Assembly (NCBI RefSeq): GCF_002355435.1
Contig: NZ_AP017313.1
Coordinates: forward strand, 2,976,001-3,040,000
Source: Mucilaginibacter gotjawali
GTDB lineage: Bacteria > Bacteroidota > Bacteroidia > Sphingobacteriales > Sphingobacteriaceae
Direction: 5' to 3'
Length of the DNA stretch: 64,000 nt
Part shown: piece by piece, positions 42,611 through 52,043 of the stretch
How the letters are laid out: every line of letters starts with the position of its first letter
How positions within the stretch are numbered: the first letter of the stretch is position 1
Position numbers and translations under genes: made by a program
The notes under the pieces: generated by a model
Told to the model about the DNA's origin: nothing
What the model saw: only the letters and a program-made list of their open reading frames with translations
Databases searched by the model: none

Positions 42611-43996
42611 ATGTTTATTATAAAACGATGCTTGTTTATGTGGTTATGGCTGGTAATAGCAATAACCACATATGCACAGCAACCTTCACCGTTAACATTA
42701 AAAGAGTTACTGAGCAAAGTTGACCAAAAAGCGCCCGCTTTGTTAACCGACTCCGCCGCTATCCTTATAAGGCTTGCCCAGGCAAATGAAGTGCACAACA
42801 ACTGGCTGCCTAACTTAAAACTGAATTACCAGGCCGACATCGGCACAAGTAATAATACCACCGGACCGTATTTCGGCTTTGGTATTATCCCCTCCAGTTC
42901 GGGCGGAATTCATAATACCAGTGTAACCACGGCCTTGTCTGATAACCTCGGTATTGCCGCCCTTGATTGGGAAGTTTACAATTTTGGTAAATACGGCGCC
43001 CAAAACCGGGTGGCCAATTCCGATGTAACCGTCGAGCAAAATCAATATGCCGAATCAAAGTACGACCTGCGTGCCTTTACCATTGGCAATTATTTGCAAT
43101 TGCTGCGGTTGCAGGATTTTATGGGTATTCAGTATCGCGACATCCAGCGTACACAGGAGATCCTGCGCTCCATTATGTCCCTTGCCAAAAGCGGCGTAAG
43201 GCCCGGTGTGGACACGAGTATAGCCCAGGCGGAACTTTCAAAGGCCCGGCTTAATTATATCGAGGTGAATAACCAGCTAAAGCAGGTACAATTACAGCTA
43301 TCTGCCGTAAGCGGCTATCCGTACCAATCCATCGTGCCGGATACAACGATTGAAATGACGCTGATCGGCCAGCCATCAGCCTACCTGTTTCCGGCAGATA
43401 CCGCCAACCACCCGCTGATTAACTTTTACAGGTCGGTTTACCAGAATAACCTCGACAGGGAAAAGTTGATAAAAAAAATGTATAACCCAGCGATCTCGGT
43501 AGAAGCTGCGGCCTGGGACCGCGGCTCAAGCGTGGACGCCAACGGGCAGTACAACAACCTTTCAAGCGGTTATGGTTTTCAGCGTGGCAATTATTTAGTT
43601 GGTGTAGGTATATCCTATAACCTGTTCGACCTACGCAGGCGGCAACTCAAACTGCGCACCCAAAAAGCAAGTACGGATTATGCCTATAAAAAACTGCAGG
43701 AACAGCAGCAATTGCTGAATATCAGCGCCAGCCAGGCTGATGTTGAAATGGAGACGGCTTTAAACCGATTAAAAGAGATCCCCAACCAGCTAAAAGCGGC
43801 CAACGATGGCTACCGCCAAAAGCTTTCGCTTTACAGGAATGGCCTTACGGATATTGTGGAACTGGATGCAGCGCTCAATATCCTCTACCGCGCCGAAACG
43901 GACTATATGCAGGCCAAGTATGATTACTCGAACGCGCTGTTCCGGAAGGCGATAACAGAGAACCAGGTAAATTCAATTTTAAATCTCTTAAAATAA
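42611..43996 (+). CDS. TolC-family outer-membrane efflux protein
   Basis: A 461-residue outer-membrane factor for the second RND pump. The signal peptide (MFIIKRCLFMWLWLVIAITTYA) is followed by two OEP repeats with long amphipathic helices (ALLTDSAAILIRLAQANEVHNNWLPNLKLNYQ split over the first repeat; KLRTQKASTDYAYKKLQEQ in the second). The frame is intact, unlike the first tolC gene. The stop codon lies at the end of a 24-bp direct repeat that flanks a palindromic insertion. Next gene is the pump. Confidence 0.92.
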   Translation: MFIIKRCLFMWLWLVIAITTYAQQPSPLTLKELLSKVDQKAPALLTDSAAILIRLAQANEVHNNWLPNLKLNYQADIGTSNNTTGPYFGFGIIPSSSGGIHNTSVTTALSDNLGIAALDWEVYNFGKYGAQNRVANSDVTVEQNQYAESKYDLRAFTIGNYLQLLRLQDFMGIQYRDIQRTQEILRSIMSLAKSGVRPGVDTSIAQAELSKARLNYIEVNNQLKQVQLQLSAVSGYPYQSIVPDTTIEMTLIGQPSAYLFPADTANHPLINFYRSVYQNNLDREKLIKKMYNPAISVEAAAWDRGSSVDANGQYNNLSSGYGFQRGNYLVGVGISYNLFDLRRRQLKLRTQKASTDYAYKKLQEQQQLLNISASQADVEMETALNRLKEIPNQLKAANDGYRQKLSLYRNGLTDIVELDAALNILYRAETDYMQAKYDYSNALFRKAITENQVNSILNLLK

Positions 43997-44142
43997 AAAT
44001 GAGTTTAGTAAAAGCAATAGTTGCCTCACCCCAGCCCTCTCCAAAGGAGAGGGAGAAAAAAAGCTTTCCTTTTAAAGTCCTCTCCTTTGGAGAGGATTTA
44101 GGTGAGGCTTCAAACATCTCAATTTTAAATCTCTTAAAATAA
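43973..44142 (+). mobile_element. 122-bp palindromic insertion (MITE-like) flanked by a 24-bp direct repeat
   Basis: The 24-bp sequence at 43973-43996 recurs exactly at 44119-44142. Between them lie 122 bp whose core (44023-44108) is an imperfect palindrome: GCCTCACC pairs with GGTGAGGC, and ctctccaaaggagag at 44037-44051 pairs with cctctcctttggagagg at 44079-44095. The first copy contains the end of tolC and its stop codon. I recognise cctctccaaaggagagg as a repeat common in Bacteroidota genomes. The duplication looks like a long target-site duplication or a recombination scar. No protein is encoded. Confidence 0.75.
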
Positions 44143-44149
44143 TAAAATT

Positions 44150-47100
44150 ATGTCAATGGTCACCTCCGCACTCAAAAGGCCCATCACGGTAATTGTAATT
44201 ACCATGAGTCTTTTAATATTTGCAGTGCTCAGTGCAATCAATATACCGATAGATATTTTCCCGAAGCTCAACCTGCCCACTATTTATGTAATTGAATCGT
44301 ATGGCGGCATGTCTGCCCGGCAAATGGAAGGCTTTTTTGCCACAGGCTTACAAAACCAGTTTTTGTATGTAGATGGCGTAAAAAATATTACCAGTAAAAG
44401 CATCCAGGGATTAACCATCATCAAAATATCTTTTTACGAAACCACCAACATGGCCGAAGCTTCGGCCCAGGTGGCCCTGCAGGTTAACCGCGCGCAAAGC
44501 TTTTTTCCGCCGGGTGCACTACCGCCGCAGGTGGTAAGGTATGATGCCTCGTCGCTGCCGGTTGGAGAACTGGTGATGGATAGTAAAAACGAAAGCCTGA
44601 AAGACATTTATGACCTGGCGGCTACCCGCATCAGGCCCATGTTTTCAACCATTCCGGGTTTGTCGGCACCGCCTCCGTTTGGTTCAAATGCGCGTACCAT
44701 CGTTTTTAATATCGATCCGAACAAACTGCGCAGCTTTAGCCTTACGCCAGATGAGGTGGTCGAAGCCCTTTCAAAATACAACGTAATGTCGCCGTCCGGC
44801 AACCTGAGGATAGGTAACACCATGTATTTAACCACCATGAACTCGCTGGTAAATAAAGCAGCAAACTTTGGCGAAATCCCGGTGATTACCAAAAATGGCG
44901 TGCCTGTTTATATTAAAGACATTGCAAGGGTAAGCGATGGCGCCGATATAACGGTAGATTATGCCCTCATTAATGGCAAACGCTCCGTTTATATCCCGAT
45001 AGTAAAAACGGCATCCGCTTCCACCTGGACCGTAGTGCAGGACCTTAAAAGCAGGCTTCCCGAAATGCAAAGCCTGTTGCCGAATGACGTAAAAATATCC
45101 TATGAGTTTGACCAATCGGTTTTCGTGGTCAATGCAGTTAAAAGTTTAATGACCGAAGGCGGCCTTGGCGCCCTGCTTACCGGCTTGATGGTATTGCTTT
45201 TCCTGCGGGACCTGCGCAGCAGTTTGATCGTGGTAATCACCATTCCCGTATCCATATTAATAGGTGTATTACTGCTTAGTCTTTTCGGCCAAACCATCAA
45301 TATCATGACGTTGAGCGGGCTGGCGCTGGCCATAGGTATCCTCGTCGACCAGGCCACGGTTACTATCGAAAACATCCATCAGCACCTGGAAATGGGCAAA
45401 AACAAAAAACTGGCGATATACGACGCCTGCGAAGAGATCTCTTTTCCTTTATTACTGATATTATTATGTATCCTGGCGGTATTCGCACCGTCATTTATGA
45501 TGAACGGCGTGCCAAAGGCAATGTTTCTGCCGCTATCCATGGCCATCGGTTTAACCATGATCGTATCCTATGTGCTGGCGCAAACTTTAGTTCCGATATT
45601 AAGCAACTGGATGATCAAAGCAGAACGTTACCAGGTGTATCACCATGACCGGGTTCATGCCCATGCGGGTGAAGCGCTTAACCGGAATGAAGAAATACAG
45701 GTAAACAGGCACCGCGATGAAGAGCTTGCACATCCCGAACAAAATGATTTCTTTGAAAAAGTAAAATCGCGATTTATCGGCGTCCTCACCCGGTTGATGC
45801 CCCGGAAAAAACTCATCGTGCCCATTTACCTGGTAGTGGTTATTGTGATGGCAGGTGTTGGATTTGTGGTGATTGGCAAGGATATGATGCCAAAACTAAA
45901 TAATGGCCAGTTCCAGATCCGGCTGAAAGAGCCACAGGGTACCCGCCTTGAACGCACCGAAGATAAGTTTAAACAGGTGCTGCAAATTATTAACCAAACG
46001 GTAAACAACCATGTAAAAATCACTTCAGGGTATATCGGCCTGGTGCCCAGCAGCTTTGGCAGCAGTAACCTGTATGTATTTAATACCGGCACGCATGAAG
46101 CAGTTTTGCAGGTAAACCTTGATGAGGATTACAAAATAAACCTTGATGAGCTGAAAGATGCCTTGCGCAGAAATATTAAACAGGCCATACCCGAAATGAG
46201 CATCACTTTTGAACCCATTGACATGACCGAGAAGATCATGAGCCAGGGCGCCAACACCCCTATCGAGGTGCAGGTAGCCGGTAAAAATATGCAGCAGATC
46301 AAAGCGTATGCCGGCAAGGTTTTAACCAGGTTGAAACAAATACCTTACCTGCGGGATGTGCAGATTAACCAACCGCTGGATTACCCGGTGATCGCCATCA
46401 CGCTCGACCGGTTGAAGATCTCGCAACTGGGTTTAAATGTGAGCGATATAGCCCGCTCTGTAACTGCGGGTACCTCGTCCAGCCGTTTTACGCTGAAAAA
46501 CTTATGGCTGGATACCGCCAACTCCTATACCTACCAGGTACAGGCACAGATCCCCGAATATGTGATGAACTCCATGGATGAATTAAAGGAAATCCCGTTA
46601 GTAAAAGGCCAGAGCAGCCCTACCCTTGCGGATGTGGCCACATTTAAACAAAGTACCGCCCCGGGCGAGTATGACCGGACCGGACCGCGCCGTTTCATTA
46701 CCGTTAGCGCGAATATTTATAAAACGGACCTCGGAACGGCCACCACAGCAGTTCAAAAAGCAGTAAAATCAGTTGGTGAACCTCCCAAAGGGTTAATTGC
46801 AACCTTAGGCGGCATGTCCGACCTGTTAACGGAAACGCTCAGTAGCTTGCAAAACGGGTTAATGTTTGCAGTACTGGTGATATTTTTATTGCTGGCGGCA
46901 AATTACCAGTCGTTTAAAGTATCGCTTTCCGTATTATCTACCATTCCGGCGGTGATTTTAGGTTCAATTATCGCGTTACTGGTAACCGGCTCCACGCTCA
47001 ACCTGCAATCTTACATGGGGATGATCATGTCCACGGGTGTATCGGTGGCTAATGCGATCCTGATCGTCACCAATGCCGAAAAACTGCGGCTCGAATACAG

Positions 47101-47404
47101 GAATGCGACTAAAGCATCCATTACCAGCGCCTCTATCCGTTTGCGGCCAATCCTGATGACCAGCTTCGCGATGATTGCGGGGATGATCCCAATGGCATCC
47201 GGTATGGGCGAGGCCGGTGAACAATCAGCCCCTCTTGGCCGCGCAGTAATAGGCGGTTTAGCCGCCTCAACCCTCGCCGCCTTATTTATACTGCCGATGG
47301 TATTTGCATGGGTTCAGGGTAAAACAACCTTTGATGAACCATCGTTAATGCCCGCCGAATCAACTGAATTACTTCACTTAAATATTAAAGAAAATGAAAT
47401 ATAG
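44150..47404 (+). CDS. RND-family efflux permease
   Basis: A 1,084-residue proton-driven inner-membrane pump. First half: TSALKRPITVIVITMSLLIF, porter subdomains, and the TM4 motif GILVDQATVTIENIH, in which the usual D-D pair reads D-Q. Second half: AAMIA- and SGMGEAGEQSAPLGRAVIGGL motifs near TM11-12. The D-Q replacement at the proton-relay position differs from AcrB (D407-D408) but is seen in some heavy-metal or HAE-like members. Its end overlaps the adaptor start by 11 bp. Substrate unknown. Confidence 0.92.
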   Translation: MSMVTSALKRPITVIVITMSLLIFAVLSAINIPIDIFPKLNLPTIYVIESYGGMSARQMEGFFATGLQNQFLYVDGVKNITSKSIQGLTIIKISFYETTNMAEASAQVALQVNRAQSFFPPGALPPQVVRYDASSLPVGELVMDSKNESLKDIYDLAATRIRPMFSTIPGLSAPPPFGSNARTIVFNIDPNKLRSFSLTPDEVVEALSKYNVMSPSGNLRIGNTMYLTTMNSLVNKAANFGEIPVITKNGVPVYIKDIARVSDGADITVDYALINGKRSVYIPIVKTASASTWTVVQDLKSRLPEMQSLLPNDVKISYEFDQSVFVVNAVKSLMTEGGLGALLTGLMVLLFLRDLRSSLIVVITIPVSILIGVLLLSLFGQTINIMTLSGLALAIGILVDQATVTIENIHQHLEMGKNKKLAIYDACEEISFPLLLILLCILAVFAPSFMMNGVPKAMFLPLSMAIGLTMIVSYVLAQTLVPILSNWMIKAERYQVYHHDRVHAHAGEALNRNEEIQVNRHRDEELAHPEQNDFFEKVKSRFIGVLTRLMPRKKLIVPIYLVVVIVMAGVGFVVIGKDMMPKLNNGQFQIRLKEPQGTRLERTEDKFKQVLQIINQTVNNHVKITSGYIGLVPSSFGSSNLYVFNTGTHEAVLQVNLDEDYKINLDELKDALRRNIKQAIPEMSITFEPIDMTEKIMSQGANTPIEVQVAGKNMQQIKAYAGKVLTRLKQIPYLRDVQINQPLDYPVIAITLDRLKISQLGLNVSDIARSVTAGTSSSRFTLKNLWLDTANSYTYQVQAQIPEYVMNSMDELKEIPLVKGQSSPTLADVATFKQSTAPGEYDRTGPRRFITVSANIYKTDLGTATTAVQKAVKSVGEPPKGLIATLGGMSDLLTETLSSLQNGLMFAVLVIFLLLAANYQSFKVSLSVLSTIPAVILGSIIALLVTGSTLNLQSYMGMIMSTGVSVANAILIVTNAEKLRLEYRNATKASITSASIRLRPILMTSFAMIAGMIPMASGMGEAGEQSAPLGRAVIGGLAASTLAALFILPMVFAWVQGKTTFDEPSLMPAESTELLHLNIKENEI

Positions 47405-48479
47405 ACCATATTTGTTCATAGCAATAGCTGTTTCTTTTGCGGGATGTACCGGCAATAATAAACCGGTTGACCTGACGGCCCAGGCAAAAGAGCACGTCAA
47501 TAAATACCAGTTTGCAAGCGTAGCTGAAAAAGCGCTTTCCTCTTCTGCCCGCCTTCCGGGCCAATTAATTCCTTTTAACGAGGTGAACATTTTCCCGAAA
47601 GTAAATGGCTTTGTAAAGGAGCTTTTTGTCGATAGGGGTTCCATTGTTAAAAAAGGACAGCTGTTGGTAATCCTTGAAGCGCCCGAAATGGAATCGCAGC
47701 TGGAAGCCGCCAACTCACAATATATCCAGGCCCAGGCCGATGCCCAGGCAAGCAAGGAAAAATACGACCGTTTAAAAGAAGCGGCGAAGGAGCCAGGTTC
47801 AGTGTCACCACTAGATCTTGATAATGCTAGTTCGCAAATGAAAGCCGGTGAGGCCAAAGCCCAGGCGCAACGCTCAAACGTGGAAGCAGTGCGAACGATG
47901 TTGGGATATTTACGGATTTATGCGCCATTTGACGGCATGATCATTCAGCGCAATGTTTCTCCCGGCGCACTGGTTGCACCCGGGAAAACAGGTGACCAAC
48001 CCATCCTGGTGTTACAGGATATCCATAAAATGCGCCTCACCGTGAGTATTCCTGAAGATTATGTGGATAAGGTCGACCTGAACCAACCTGTTAGCTTCAC
48101 TTTTAACGCCATGCCCGGCGAAAGCCAGACCGCAAAGATCAGCCGTTCGGCCAATTCACTGGGAAGCATGCAGCAGGAAGCTATCGAAATTGACGTACAG
48201 AACAAAAACGGACAACTCAAACCAGGCATGTATGCCGAAGTAAGAATCCCGATGCTTTCCGGGGCAAAATCGCTGTTGGTGCCGAACGGCGCTATCATTC
48301 GTTCAACAGAGCGCGAGTATATAATTAAAGACAGCAGCGGGAAAGCTGACATCGTTAACATTAAAGAAGGATTGGTTGGTAATGATTCTACCGAAGTTTT
48401 CGGCAACCTGAAAGCTAACGATAAAATATTGCTGCATGCTTCAGATGAAGTTAAGCAGGGAGATGATCTGCAACAATAA
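47394..48479 (+). CDS. RND efflux periplasmic adaptor, lipoprotein
   Basis: A 361-residue HlyD/AcrA-type membrane-fusion protein with a signal peptide and lipobox FAGC (Cys18). A lipoyl half-domain (EVNIFPKVNGFVKELFVDRGS), an alpha-hairpin rich in Ala, Gln and Lys (QADAQASKEKYDRLKEAAKE), the second lipoyl half (IYAPFDGMIIQRNVSPGAL), a beta barrel and a membrane-proximal domain follow. The 11-bp overlap with the pump gene and a terminator 29 bp after its stop define the end of the tolC-pump-adaptor operon. The adaptor-last gene order differs from the first cluster. Confidence 0.93.
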   Translation: MKYRPYLFIAIAVSFAGCTGNNKPVDLTAQAKEHVNKYQFASVAEKALSSSARLPGQLIPFNEVNIFPKVNGFVKELFVDRGSIVKKGQLLVILEAPEMESQLEAANSQYIQAQADAQASKEKYDRLKEAAKEPGSVSPLDLDNASSQMKAGEAKAQAQRSNVEAVRTMLGYLRIYAPFDGMIIQRNVSPGALVAPGKTGDQPILVLQDIHKMRLTVSIPEDYVDKVDLNQPVSFTFNAMPGESQTAKISRSANSLGSMQQEAIEIDVQNKNGQLKPGMYAEVRIPMLSGAKSLLVPNGAIIRSTEREYIIKDSSGKADIVNIKEGLVGNDSTEVFGNLKANDKILLHASDEVKQGDDLQQ

Positions 48480-48507
48480 AATTTGAGGATGTTTTATTGT
48501 TTTTGCT

Positions 48508-48540
48508 GCCGGCAGACCTTATAAAGCTGCCGGCTTTTTT
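48508..48540 (+). terminator. Terminator of the second efflux operon
   Basis: GCCGGCAG (48508-48515) pairs with CTGCCGGC (48527-48534), loop of 11, followed by six T. Strong and well placed, 29 bp after the adaptor stop. Confidence 0.9.
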
Positions 48541-48648
48541 ATTTTCTAATTCCACTTTTTTTAAATAATACATTAAATAGCGTAACGGCAGATAATATAT
48601 TATTGCTTAATATCCCCTATCTGTTTAATTCTTCTTAAATCCCGGGAA

Positions 48649-48695
48649 AATATTTTTCGAAAATATTGCAAATAAAAAATATTTACATACTTTTA
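48649..48695 (+). promoter_or_regulatory. Promoter of the phosphate operon with flanking palindrome
   Basis: TTG (48666-48668), 19 bp, TACTTTTA (48688-48695, one mismatch to TAnnTTTG). The -33 element overlaps the palindrome AATATTTT-TCG-AAAATATT (48649-48667), a likely regulator site, perhaps the phosphate-starvation regulator; that link is an inference. The leader to the porin ATG is about 207 nt. Confidence 0.5.
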
Positions 48696-48908
48696 CGCCT
48701 ATCAAAATAATAGGAATTGTGGATGTAGTAGGCACAGTAGATGAAATGGGAGCAATAGAATAATAATAAAATGAAAAGTAATGAAAACAGACCATATCTA
48801 TATCGCATTTAAACCCAGCTGTTGTTAATGACACTTCAGCTTTACTATAGCAATCCCCTACGCAACACTTTAAACAAGTTAAAATCCTTAAATATTAAAC
48901 TCAACAAA

Positions 48909-50051
48909 ATGAAACAACGTTACCTAACCAGAACATTACTCCTATTGAGTATATTATTCACTTCGATTTTTGCAAAAGCACAGCAAAATGACGATATGAT
49001 CAATATACTCCTTAAAAAACACGTGATCAGCCAGCAGGAAGCCGACTCGATCCGTTCAGATGAAGCGATCAAAGCGCAAGCTAAAAAAGACAAAGAGCAT
49101 GTGATTTCTGTTGGTACCAAAGCATTGCAGATCAGCGGCCTTTTACAGGAACGTTACCAGGCTTTTCAGCAGGTAAGTTCAAACAATGGCTTCGACCTTC
49201 ATCGCATCCGTTTGATCGTATCAGGTAATGTAACTGACAACTGGTCATACTATACTCAAACAGAGCTAAGCGGCTCCGGTGTAAAACTGGTAGATGCCTA
49301 TACAGCCTATAAATTTGGCGACTATTTAAAAGTTTCGGCAGGCCAATTTAAGATCCCCTTTTCACTTGAAAGCCTGACATCAGATGCACAGCTTGAATTT
49401 ATTGACCGTTCGCAGGTTGTTGAAGCGCTGGTAGGACGCTCCAAAGACGTGATTTCGGTTACTCCAGGTAACCAGCAGGGACGTGATATCGGCCTTCAGA
49501 TCAATGGAAGCTTTGCCAAAATAGACAATAACTACCTGTTCGATTATACCTTCGGCGTATTTAACGGCGCGGGTTACGATGTAACAGGTGATAACAACTA
49601 CAATAAAGATATTGCCGGCAGGCTAAGTATTCACCCGGTGACCGGACTGATCGTTTCGGGCGATTTTTATAATGGCGTTGCTAACTATGGTACCCCTGCC
49701 AAAAACCAAAAACGCAACCGGGGTGGCTTTGATGCACGCTATGTGATCGGGCCCCTGTCAGTACAGGCTGAATATGATAAAGGAACAGATGGCTCCATCA
49801 AAAGAGACGGTTACTTTGCGCAGGCGGCCTATTTTATCGTCCCTAAAAAATTACAGCTTGCAGCAAAATATGATAACTACGATCCCAATAAAGCGATAAA
49901 AACAGACCGGGCCAAGATTTATACCGGTGGTGTAAATTACTTCTTTAACAATTGGGCAAAACTTACCGTTGATTACCTGAACCGCCGCGAAGAAGCAGCA
50001 GTCCAGGTGAAAAACGACATCCTTGAAGTACAATTACAATTAGCTTTTTAA
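48909..50051 (+). CDS. Porin O/P family (phosphate-selective) outer-membrane porin
   Basis: A 380-residue porin similar to OprO/OprP, a 16-stranded phosphate or pyrophosphate channel. A signal peptide (MKQRYLTRTLLLLSILFTSIFA) precedes a coiled-coil-like stretch (DMINILLKKHVISQQEADSIRSDEAIKAQAKK) and then alternating beta strands with aromatic ends. The C terminus is VQLQLAF with a terminal phenylalanine. Typical porin O/P segments are YTQTELSGSGVKLVDAYTAYKF and FSLESLTSDAQLEFIDR. ATG 48909 is preferred over 48822 because it begins the signal peptide. It is 10 bp before pstS, so it belongs to the phosphate operon. Confidence 0.92.
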   Translation: MKQRYLTRTLLLLSILFTSIFAKAQQNDDMINILLKKHVISQQEADSIRSDEAIKAQAKKDKEHVISVGTKALQISGLLQERYQAFQQVSSNNGFDLHRIRLIVSGNVTDNWSYYTQTELSGSGVKLVDAYTAYKFGDYLKVSAGQFKIPFSLESLTSDAQLEFIDRSQVVEALVGRSKDVISVTPGNQQGRDIGLQINGSFAKIDNNYLFDYTFGVFNGAGYDVTGDNNYNKDIAGRLSIHPVTGLIVSGDFYNGVANYGTPAKNQKRNRGGFDARYVIGPLSVQAEYDKGTDGSIKRDGYFAQAAYFIVPKKLQLAAKYDNYDPNKAIKTDRAKIYTGGVNYFFNNWAKLTVDYLNRREEAAVQVKNDILEVQLQLAF

Positions 50052-50061
50052 ATAAAAAACC

Positions 50062-51033
50062 ATGAGAAAGATATTATTAAAATGGCAATTGGTGCCTGTA
50101 TTGATCGTTGCTGCTTTATTAGTTTCTTCGTTTGTTAAGCCGGTTCCCCCTAAACCAGTGTCAGATGACCTTGAAGGAACAATAAGCATATCAGGAGCGT
50201 TTGCCCTGTATCCCATTACAGTTAAGTGGGCCGACGAATTTAAAAAGCTGCACCCTAAGGTAACCTTTAATATTTCTGCCGGTGGAGCAGGAAAAGGAAT
50301 TACTGATGCATTATCCGGATTAGTTGATATTGGATTAGCGTCCCGCGATATTGATCCGGCCGAAGTAAAAAAAGGCGCTTACACCATTTATGTAACAAAA
50401 GATGCCGTGGTGCCAACATTCAACACCGCTAACCCCAATGCTGCGGCTATTTTGGCGAAAGGTGTTAAAAAAGGGCAATTCAGCGACATTTTTGTAAGCG
50501 GCAACATTAAAAACTGGAAACAGGTTGCAGGCAAAGTAGATGTACCAATACATGTCTATACCCGCTCTGATGCTGCGGGTGCGGCTGAAACCTGGGCTAA
50601 ATATTTCGGCAAAAAGCAGGAGGACCTATTGGGTGTCGGCGTATACGGTGACCCCGGCCTGGCGCAAGCCGTTAAAAAGGATGTTACGGCGATAGGTTAT
50701 AATAACCTTGCCTACCTGTACGACCTCAAAACCCGTAAACAGGTGGCCGGCGTGCATGCCTTGCCGATCGATGTAAACGGCAACGGGAAAATTGACGCTG
50801 ACGAAAATTTTTACGATACTATTGATCAGTTGACAGATGCTATTGGCGCCGGGAAATACCCCTCTCCCCCGGCCCGCAACCTGGGATTCCTGTTTAAAGG
50901 AAGACCAAAGAAAAAAGAACTGATCGAGTTCGTCAAGTTCGTGTTAACCACCGGGCAAAAAGATGTGGATGAAAGTGGTTACATCGCACTCTCAAAAGCA
51001 AAAATCCAGGAGGAGCTGAAAAAGGTGGAGTAA
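50062..51033 (+). CDS. pstS: Phosphate-binding protein PstS
   Basis: Periplasmic phosphate-binding protein of the Pst ABC transporter, 323 residues. A signal peptide (residues 1-26, no lipobox) is followed by the PstS fold: GTISISGAFALYPITVKWADEF, SAGGAGKGITDALSG (phosphate-binding loop) and TRSDAAGAAETWAKYF. Residues 237-248 read DVNGNGKIDADE, a textbook EF-hand-like 12-residue calcium loop, unusual in a PstS. It lies 10 bp after the porin gene. Confidence 0.93.
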   Translation: MRKILLKWQLVPVLIVAALLVSSFVKPVPPKPVSDDLEGTISISGAFALYPITVKWADEFKKLHPKVTFNISAGGAGKGITDALSGLVDIGLASRDIDPAEVKKGAYTIYVTKDAVVPTFNTANPNAAAILAKGVKKGQFSDIFVSGNIKNWKQVAGKVDVPIHVYTRSDAAGAAETWAKYFGKKQEDLLGVGVYGDPGLAQAVKKDVTAIGYNNLAYLYDLKTRKQVAGVHALPIDVNGNGKIDADENFYDTIDQLTDAIGAGKYPSPPARNLGFLFKGRPKKKELIEFVKFVLTTGQKDVDESGYIALSKAKIQEELKKVE

Positions 51034-51035
51034 AA

Positions 51036-51137
51036 GGTTCATAGTTCATGGTTCATTGTTCACGGAAAAACATTTTGAGGATTAAATGAATTAGCCGGCT
51101 AAACTGAGTATGAACCATGAACTATGAGCTATGAACC
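51036..51137. repeat. gttcat inverted repeat between pstS and pstC
   Basis: TCATAGTTCATGGTTCAT (51039-51056) and its complement ATGAACCATGAACTATGA (51110-51127) form an 18-bp perfect pair, with more gttcat units around. The same style is found at 38999-39172. It may attenuate downstream pst expression. Confidence 0.75.
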
Positions 51138-51146
51138 AAAAACAAC

Positions 51147-52043
51147 ATGTATAAACTAAGACTATTCAAAGATAAATTCATGTCGAAACTGATGCTGGTG
51201 TTAACACTGGTATCAGTTTCTGTATTATTCGTGATCGGAGTAGGGTTATATTACCACTCCATACCCATTCTGCGCAAGTTACCGCTTTCGGATCTTTTAA
51301 CTACCAGCGTATGGAAGCCCCTCAAAGGTTTATTCGGGTTTTACCCTTTCATTATGGGGACTTTGTGGGTCACGGCTATTTCTATTATTATAGCGTTGCC
51401 GCTTTGCCTGCTTACAGCATTATATATTAATGAATATGCCCCGGCGAGGATCAGGAAAATACTCACCCCTTTTGTAAACTTACTGTCGGGCATTCCGCCG
51501 GTAATTTTTGGTGTTTGGGGGGTACTTTTCATTATCCCCCTCATCCAGGATCACATTGCGCCGCATTTTGTAGCTTTCTCAACAGGCTATAGCGTTTTGG
51601 CGGGCGGTATTGTGCTGGCGGTAATGATCTTCCCGTTAATTGTGAGCATTATTACTGAAGTACTGCGCACCATCCCTCAGGATCTTAGAGATGCCTCTTT
51701 GTCACTTGGCGCTACCAAATGGGAAACAACCCGCAAAGTAATATTGCGAAAAGCGCTACCGGGCATCATTGCTGCACTGGTACTGGCAATATCACGGGCG
51801 TTTGGCGAGACAATAGCGGTGCTGATGGTTTGCGGTAATAATGCCGCTGTACCACATTCTGTATTCGACCCCGGGTATCCGCTTCCTGCATTGATCGCTA
51901 ACAACTACGGCGAGATGCTTTCCATCCCGATGTATGATTCAGCGCTGATGTTTGCAGCATTGCTGCTTTTTGTTATTATCCTGCTGTTCAATTTAATATC
52001 CAGGGTTATTCTGGCCCGCCTTGAAAGGAAACTTGCCTCATGA
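51147..52043 (+). CDS. pstC: Phosphate ABC transporter permease PstC
   Basis: A 298-residue inner-membrane permease with six helices. The binding-protein-dependent transport motif is EVLRTIPQDLRDASLSLGATKWETTRK, the EAA loop that contacts PstB. Others are GIPPVIFGVWGV and ISRAFGETIAVLMVCGN. It overlaps pstA by 4 bp (ATGA). It follows pstS after a 113-bp spacer with an inverted repeat. Confidence 0.95.
   Translation: MYKLRLFKDKFMSKLMLVLTLVSVSVLFVIGVGLYYHSIPILRKLPLSDLLTTSVWKPLKGLFGFYPFIMGTLWVTAISIIIALPLCLLTALYINEYAPARIRKILTPFVNLLSGIPPVIFGVWGVLFIIPLIQDHIAPHFVAFSTGYSVLAGGIVLAVMIFPLIVSIITEVLRTIPQDLRDASLSLGATKWETTRKVILRKALPGIIAALVLAISRAFGETIAVLMVCGNNAAVPHSVFDPGYPLPALIANNYGEMLSIPMYDSALMFAALLLFVIILLFNLISRVILARLERKLAS

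Noticed and set aside
43997..44118. Palindrome after tolC as a simple terminator
   Set aside because: There is no T run after the outer stem, the pump gene follows at once, and the exact flanking duplication points to insertion.
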